From NCBI GenBank assembly GCA_902801845.1, contig CADCJW010000009.1:1-64000 (forward strand): a DNA stretch of 64,000 nucleotides, read 5' to 3'. A model generated the notes under the pieces. The model saw nothing but the letters and a program-made list of their open reading frames with translations, did no database searches and had not been told where the DNA came from. Numbering within the stretch: the first letter of the stretch is position 1; every line of letters begins with the position of its first letter. Made by a program: the position numbers and the translations under genes. This DNA is from an uncultured Eubacteriales bacterium (GTDB lineage Bacteria; Bacillota; Clostridia; Christensenellales; CAG-138). Of the stretch, positions 60,271 through 64,000 are shown one piece after another.

Positions 60271-61385
60271 TTGGCTGCCTCCTCCATCTGCTCCTGCTGG
60301 AGCTGCAATCCCATTTGACTCTTCTGCCGGCGCTTCTTGGTCTCATACATGATGAGCGAGAGGGTGATGACGCCATAGGAGACGAAGACGCGGAAGTATT
60401 CGCCGATCATGGAGTCGCCGGTGATCTGGGCGCCGGCCTTGGGCGCCACGATGAACATGGTGTGGAAGAGGATGACCCCCAGGAACACGTTCCCGATGGA
60501 CGCCTTATCCACCGACGCGCCGCCCACCAGCAGCGCGGCGATGCAGAACATGCCGATCTGGGAGTGGGAGCTGTAGGTGGCGATGTTGCCCATGTTCTGC
60601 AGGTAGATCACCATGCCGAACCCGGCCAGCACCGTGGAGATGATGATGGAGATGATCCTGGTCCGCTCCACGTTGATGCCCGCGTCCCGCGCCACGTTCA
60701 TATCCTGGCCCACGGCCCGCATATCCTGGCCCAGCTTGGTCTTGCGGAACCAGACGATGAACAGGCACAGGACCCCGATGATGAGGAAGGTCAGCACCGG
60801 GATCTTCACGCCGCCCACGCGGACGGCCAGCAGGTTATCCAGGCACTGCCGCATGTTCAGCAGCGACACCGTGTTCCGGATGCCGTAGCCCCGGGGCAGC
60901 TTCACGGAGAAGTGCTTGATGGGGATGATAGCGCCCATCATGTACAGCACGATCAGCTGATAGATGCCATTCATGAAGAAGCTGATGATGTAGCTGGTGA
61001 TCATCTCCCGGCCCTTGGCCATGTTCAGGATCTTGCCGCAGAAGGCGCCCAAAAGGACCGAGATGGGGATCGAGAGGATCATGGCCAACACCACGCCGGG
61101 GATGCCCCAGATCTGCCAGTCGGACACGAAGATCAGTGCGATCTCGCCGGCCATGGCGCCCAGCGTCATGCCGAAGTTCAAGCCCATGCCGGACATGATG
61201 GGGATGAGCAGGGCCAGGATCAGGAAGATGTTCCGCCCCATACGGGTGATGATCTCATTGAGCAGATAGCTGAAGGAGAATCCGGAGAGGGGGATACAGA
61301 ACACGCAGATCAGCACAAACATGATGGGGACGGTGTTGTCCCGCACGAAGGTGAGTAATTTCGTGCCAAAGCTCTTGTTTTTCAT
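60267..61385 (-). CDS. ABC transporter permease (branched-type), second
   Basis: 372 residues with 8-10 membrane helices. VGQDMNVARDAGINVERTRI and LLVGGASVDKASIGNVFLGV are typical of the BPD_transp_2 family (RbsC/NupP/NupQ). It pairs with the next permease to form the channel. The stop of the first permease overlaps its start. Confidence 0.9.
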   Translation of the reverse strand: MKNKSFGTKLLTFVRDNTVPIMFVLICVFCIPLSGFSFSYLLNEIITRMGRNIFLILALLIPIMSGMGLNFGMTLGAMAGEIALIFVSDWQIWGIPGVVLAMILSIPISVLLGAFCGKILNMAKGREMITSYIISFFMNGIYQLIVLYMMGAIIPIKHFSVKLPRGYGIRNTVSLLNMRQCLDNLLAVRVGGVKIPVLTFLIIGVLCLFIVWFRKTKLGQDMRAVGQDMNVARDAGINVERTRIISIIISTVLAGFGMVIYLQNMGNIATYSSHSQIGMFCIAALLVGGASVDKASIGNVFLGVILFHTMFIVAPKAGAQITGDSMIGEYFRVFVSYGVITLSLIMYETKKRRQKSQMGLQLQQEQMEEAAK

Positions 61386-62461
61386 TTGCTCGCCTCCGTT
61401 TTTCTGGTCAGCGCGTAGAGGATCATGCCCTGGGAGGCAACGACGCGGATGACCTCGCTCATATCCATATGAATCATGTTGTTCATGACCGTGGGGGTCA
61501 TGGTGACGATGCCCTGGAACAGGAAGGTGCCGATGATCACGTTGGCGATGGACGCCTTGTTCACGGACGCGCCGCCGATCAGGATAGCGGACACGGCTGG
61601 CAGCGCCATGTAGAAGGGCGCCATGTACAGCTGGATGAAGCCGAATCCCTGTTCATACACCAGGATGCCGATGGCCGCGAGCCAGGTGGAAATCACCACG
61701 GACAAAAGCCGCATCTTATCCACGTTCACGCCGGCGGCCCTGGCGAAGGTGGGGTTGGAGCCCACGGCGGTCATGGCCGTGCCGGTCTTGGTGTGGAGGA
61801 ACGCCCACATGGCAAAGGCCAGCAGCGCGAAGAACAGCAGCGTCCCGGTGGGGATGGAAAGGGTGCCGATGTTGATCTGGAGGAAGTTGGCCAGGACCTT
61901 GTCGTAGAACCCCTCCAGGGAGATGGTGGTACGCAAGCCCTTGCCCGCGAAGCCCCAGACCATGGTCGGGCTATGGTAGGGCAGCAGCAGCCACAGCATG
62001 CACATGAAGGACACGGAGGAGAACCCCACGTAGGTGGCGATCATCATCTCGCCCCCCTTGATCTTGTTGAGGAGCCATCCGTAGCCCGCGCCCAGGATGA
62101 TGGCGATGGGCGTGGCGATGAGGATGGCCATCAAAAAGCTCATGCCCCCCGTGAACCCGAACTCAATGGAGAGGGTGGCGCCCAAAAGGCCCGAGATGAT
62201 GCCCAGGGGCAAACCGAAGTTCAACCCGCAGCCCGAGTGGATCATGGGCACCATGGCGAGGACCATGATGGCATTCCAGCTGAAGCGGTTGATGGTGTTG
62301 CTGATCTGCATCCAGAAGCCGGCGCCCACGAAGGGAGCGGCGATGTACAGCATCAGCAGGAAGGCCGCGATGATCAGCCGGGGCAGGCCGAAACTGTTGA
62401 CGAAGCCGCGGAGCCGCTCACGCAGCGTAGGATTGGTGGAAGTATATAATGGTTCGTTCAT
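61382..62461 (-). CDS. ABC transporter permease (branched-type), first
   Basis: 359 residues with 8-10 helices. AVGSNPTFARAAGVNVDKMR and AILIGGASVNKASIANVIIG are the family signatures, and HSGCGLNFGLPLGIISGL resembles the matching segment of the second permease. Probable nucleoside or sugar importer. No binding-protein gene lies in the window; it should be upstream of the ATPase, beyond the edge. Confidence 0.9.
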   Translation of the reverse strand: MNEPLYTSTNPTLRERLRGFVNSFGLPRLIIAAFLLMLYIAAPFVGAGFWMQISNTINRFSWNAIMVLAMVPMIHSGCGLNFGLPLGIISGLLGATLSIEFGFTGGMSFLMAILIATPIAIILGAGYGWLLNKIKGGEMMIATYVGFSSVSFMCMLWLLLPYHSPTMVWGFAGKGLRTTISLEGFYDKVLANFLQINIGTLSIPTGTLLFFALLAFAMWAFLHTKTGTAMTAVGSNPTFARAAGVNVDKMRLLSVVISTWLAAIGILVYEQGFGFIQLYMAPFYMALPAVSAILIGGASVNKASIANVIIGTFLFQGIVTMTPTVMNNMIHMDMSEVIRVVASQGMILYALTRKTEASK

Positions 62462-62471
62462 GCTGTCCTCC

Positions 62472-64000
62472 TCACTTCACCATGCTGACCATCAGCATGC
62501 CAAAGTCCTCTGACGGATTGGTCGCGGGAAGGATCCCGGCGATCTTGCCGCCGGAGACGATGGCGATGCGGTCACAGACCTGCCGAAGCTCCTCCAGCTC
62601 GGAGGAGATCATGACCACGGTGACGCCGCTCTCGCGATTGAAGCGGCGCAGCGCCTCCAGCACCAGGGCCTTGGCGCCCACGTCGATGCCGCGGGTGGGC
62701 TCGGAGACGAAGAGGAACTTCGGCTCCAGGGCGAAGGCCTTGGCCAGGCAGATCTTCTGCTGGTTGCCGCCGGAGAGCTCCTTCGCCTTCTGCTTGGAAC
62801 CGGTGCACTTGATGGCCAACTCGTCGATATACCGCTCGGTGACCTCACGGATCGCTTTCTCATCCCGCCACTTGATCAGGCCGCCGAGATAATTCTTCAG
62901 GAACTTGTTCTGGACCTGCATGGCCGGGAAGGCCACGTTCCATTCCAGCGTCTCGTCCAGCAACAGACCTACGCCGCGCCGATCCTCCGATACAAAGGCC
63001 AGGGAGGCGTCCAGACACTTGCGGGGGCTGTTGAGGGGGATCTGTTTCCCGTCCAGCTCCACGGTACCGCCCGCCTCATAGAGGCCCATGATCCCGTTGG
63101 GGATGCCCAGCTTGCCCTGACCGGCCAAGCCGCCGATGCCCAGGATCTCGCCTTCCTTCACGTCCAAACTCACGTCGCGAACGATCTCGCCGGGCATGTC
63201 GACCCACAGCCGACGGATGGACATGATGGTCTTGGCATCCTTTTCGTCCCGGACCTCCACGCTGGCGGCGGTGTCCACGTTCCGACCCACCATCCACTTG
63301 GAGATCTCGTTGACGTTGGTCTCTTTCGCTGGGACATCCTTGACGACGAAGCCGTCGCGCATGACGACCACCTTGTCGCAAACGGACAGGATCTCCTGGA
63401 GGCGGTGGGTGATAAAGATCACGGCGATGCCGTTTTTCGACATGGCGCGAATGGAGTCGAGGAGCGCCTCCGCCTCCTTCTCGGTCAAAACGGCGGTGGG
63501 CTCGTCCAGGATCAGGAGCTTGAGCTGATCCTTGCTGAGCTCACGGGCGATCTCTGTAAACTGCTTGTGGCCCACGGGCATTTCGTTGATGACCATGTTC
63601 TTGTCCACGTGAAAGCCCATCTTCTCGATGGAGGTCTCCGCCCGGCCGGTCATCTGGTTATAATCCAGGGTGTCCAGCCTGTCTCCGAAGACCTCGGAGA
63701 TGACGTTCCGCTTTTTCGGCTCCCGGTTCAGCAGGATGTTCTCCGTGGCCGTGAAGCCGGGGATCAGGGAGAACTCCTGATGGACCATGCCGATGCCCGC
63801 GGCCAGGGCGTCGAAGGGCGTCTCGAAGGCGACTTTCTGCCCGTTGAGCAGGATGTCTCCCTCGTAGCCGCCGGTCTCCCGGATCACGTTCATCCCGAAA
63901 AGGATCTTCATCAGCGTGCTCTTGCCGGCGCCGTTCTCGCCGCAAAGGCCCAACACCTCGCCCTCACCCAGGGTGATGTTGATGTCGGTCAGGACCTGAT
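62472..64000 (-). CDS. ABC transporter double ATPase (cut by window end)
   Basis: At least 508 residues. The frame continues past 63956 to the window edge (QVLTDINITLGEGEVLGLCG), so the true start is outside. First cassette: Walker A GENGAGKST, signature-like TEIARELSKDQLKLL and Walker B LLILDEPTAVL. Second cassette: GIGGLAGQGKLG in place of Walker A, signature ELSGGNQQK and FVSEPTRGIDVGAKALV. The tandem form with a degenerate second site is typical of sugar/nucleoside importers (RbsA, NupO). Confidence 0.93.
   Translation of the reverse strand, partial: QVLTDINITLGEGEVLGLCGENGAGKSTLMKILFGMNVIRETGGYEGDILLNGQKVAFETPFDALAAGIGMVHQEFSLIPGFTATENILLNREPKKRNVISEVFGDRLDTLDYNQMTGRAETSIEKMGFHVDKNMVINEMPVGHKQFTEIARELSKDQLKLLILDEPTAVLTEKEAEALLDSIRAMSKNGIAVIFITHRLQEILSVCDKVVVMRDGFVVKDVPAKETNVNEISKWMVGRNVDTAASVEVRDEKDAKTIMSIRRLWVDMPGEIVRDVSLDVKEGEILGIGGLAGQGKLGIPNGIMGLYEAGGTVELDGKQIPLNSPRKCLDASLAFVSEDRRGVGLLLDETLEWNVAFPAMQVQNKFLKNYLGGLIKWRDEKAIREVTERYIDELAIKCTGSKQKAKELSGGNQQKICLAKAFALEPKFLFVSEPTRGIDVGAKALVLEALRRFNRESGVTVVMISSELEELRQVCDRIAIVSGGKIAGILPATNPSEDFGMLMVSMVK

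Overview
The window joins two kinds of DNA. Positions 1 to about 26,250 are part of an integrative and conjugative element (ICE) of the Tn1549/CTn type found in Clostridia: a long minus-strand conjugation operon with moderate GC. From about 26,260 to the end is GC-rich chromosome of a Gram-positive, probably gut-dwelling clostridial bacterium. This host assignment rests on a class III fructose-1,6-bisphosphatase, SpoVAC, an Rrf2/NifS/NifU cluster, a Dlt-like surface locus and strong AGGAGG ribosome binding sites. Genus cannot be read from the sequence.

ICE (1-26,250). Read on the minus strand from right to left it holds two small Cys-rich proteins, a RepA-type initiator with an apparent origin inside its gene (three 23-bp iterons plus a perfect DnaA box), ParB, accessory proteins and PcfB. 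The VirD4-type coupling protein is broken by a frameshift. Then come two nearly identical Maff2/VirB2-like pilin-size proteins flanking an XRE regulator, VirB6-like and PrgI proteins, VirB4, an NlpC/P60 hydrolase, DUF4315 and DUF4366 proteins, a 45-residue protein and a JAB-domain protein. Topoisomerase III, an ArdC-like protein, MobC and a MOBP relaxase follow. Plus-strand cargo is a DUF1003 fragment, a membrane protein, and an AbrB/amidohydrolase pair. No integrase and no ParA lie in the window, so the left end is outside. The right end abuts rpsI, a common ICE target, and this rpsI has lost 13 normally conserved codons.

Chromosome, 26.3-40.2 kb. rplM-rpsI, a small membrane gene plus spoVAC, fbp, a DUF1622 protein, an SGNH hydrolase, feoAB, a riboswitch-like leader in front of an unrecognised 101-residue protein, a WYL regulator next to a UvrD-like helicase, and an iscR-nifS-nifU cluster with a shared palindromic operator at both promoters.

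Chromosome, 40.4-50.1 kb. An ECF sigma factor with a membrane anti-sigma-like protein carrying three PepSY repeats, then a Dlt-like surface-modification operon (transglutaminase, SGNH/DltD-like, lipoprotein, DltA-like ligase, carrier protein, MBOAT). An unusual palindromic repeat array lies inside this operon.

Chromosome, 50.2-64 kb. A C69 dipeptidase, then a sugar-acid operon (cupin, SDR oxidoreductase, PfkB kinase, 6-phosphogluconate dehydrogenase, LarA-family nickel racemase/epimerase, glucuronate isomerase). Its composition points to glucuronate entering the pentose phosphate pathway through mannonate and gluconate rather than through KDG. A nitroreductase and an ABC transporter operon (two permeases and an ATPase cut by the window end) follow. 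Three copies of an AT-rich repeat of about 140 bp with hairpin ends sit between host genes.
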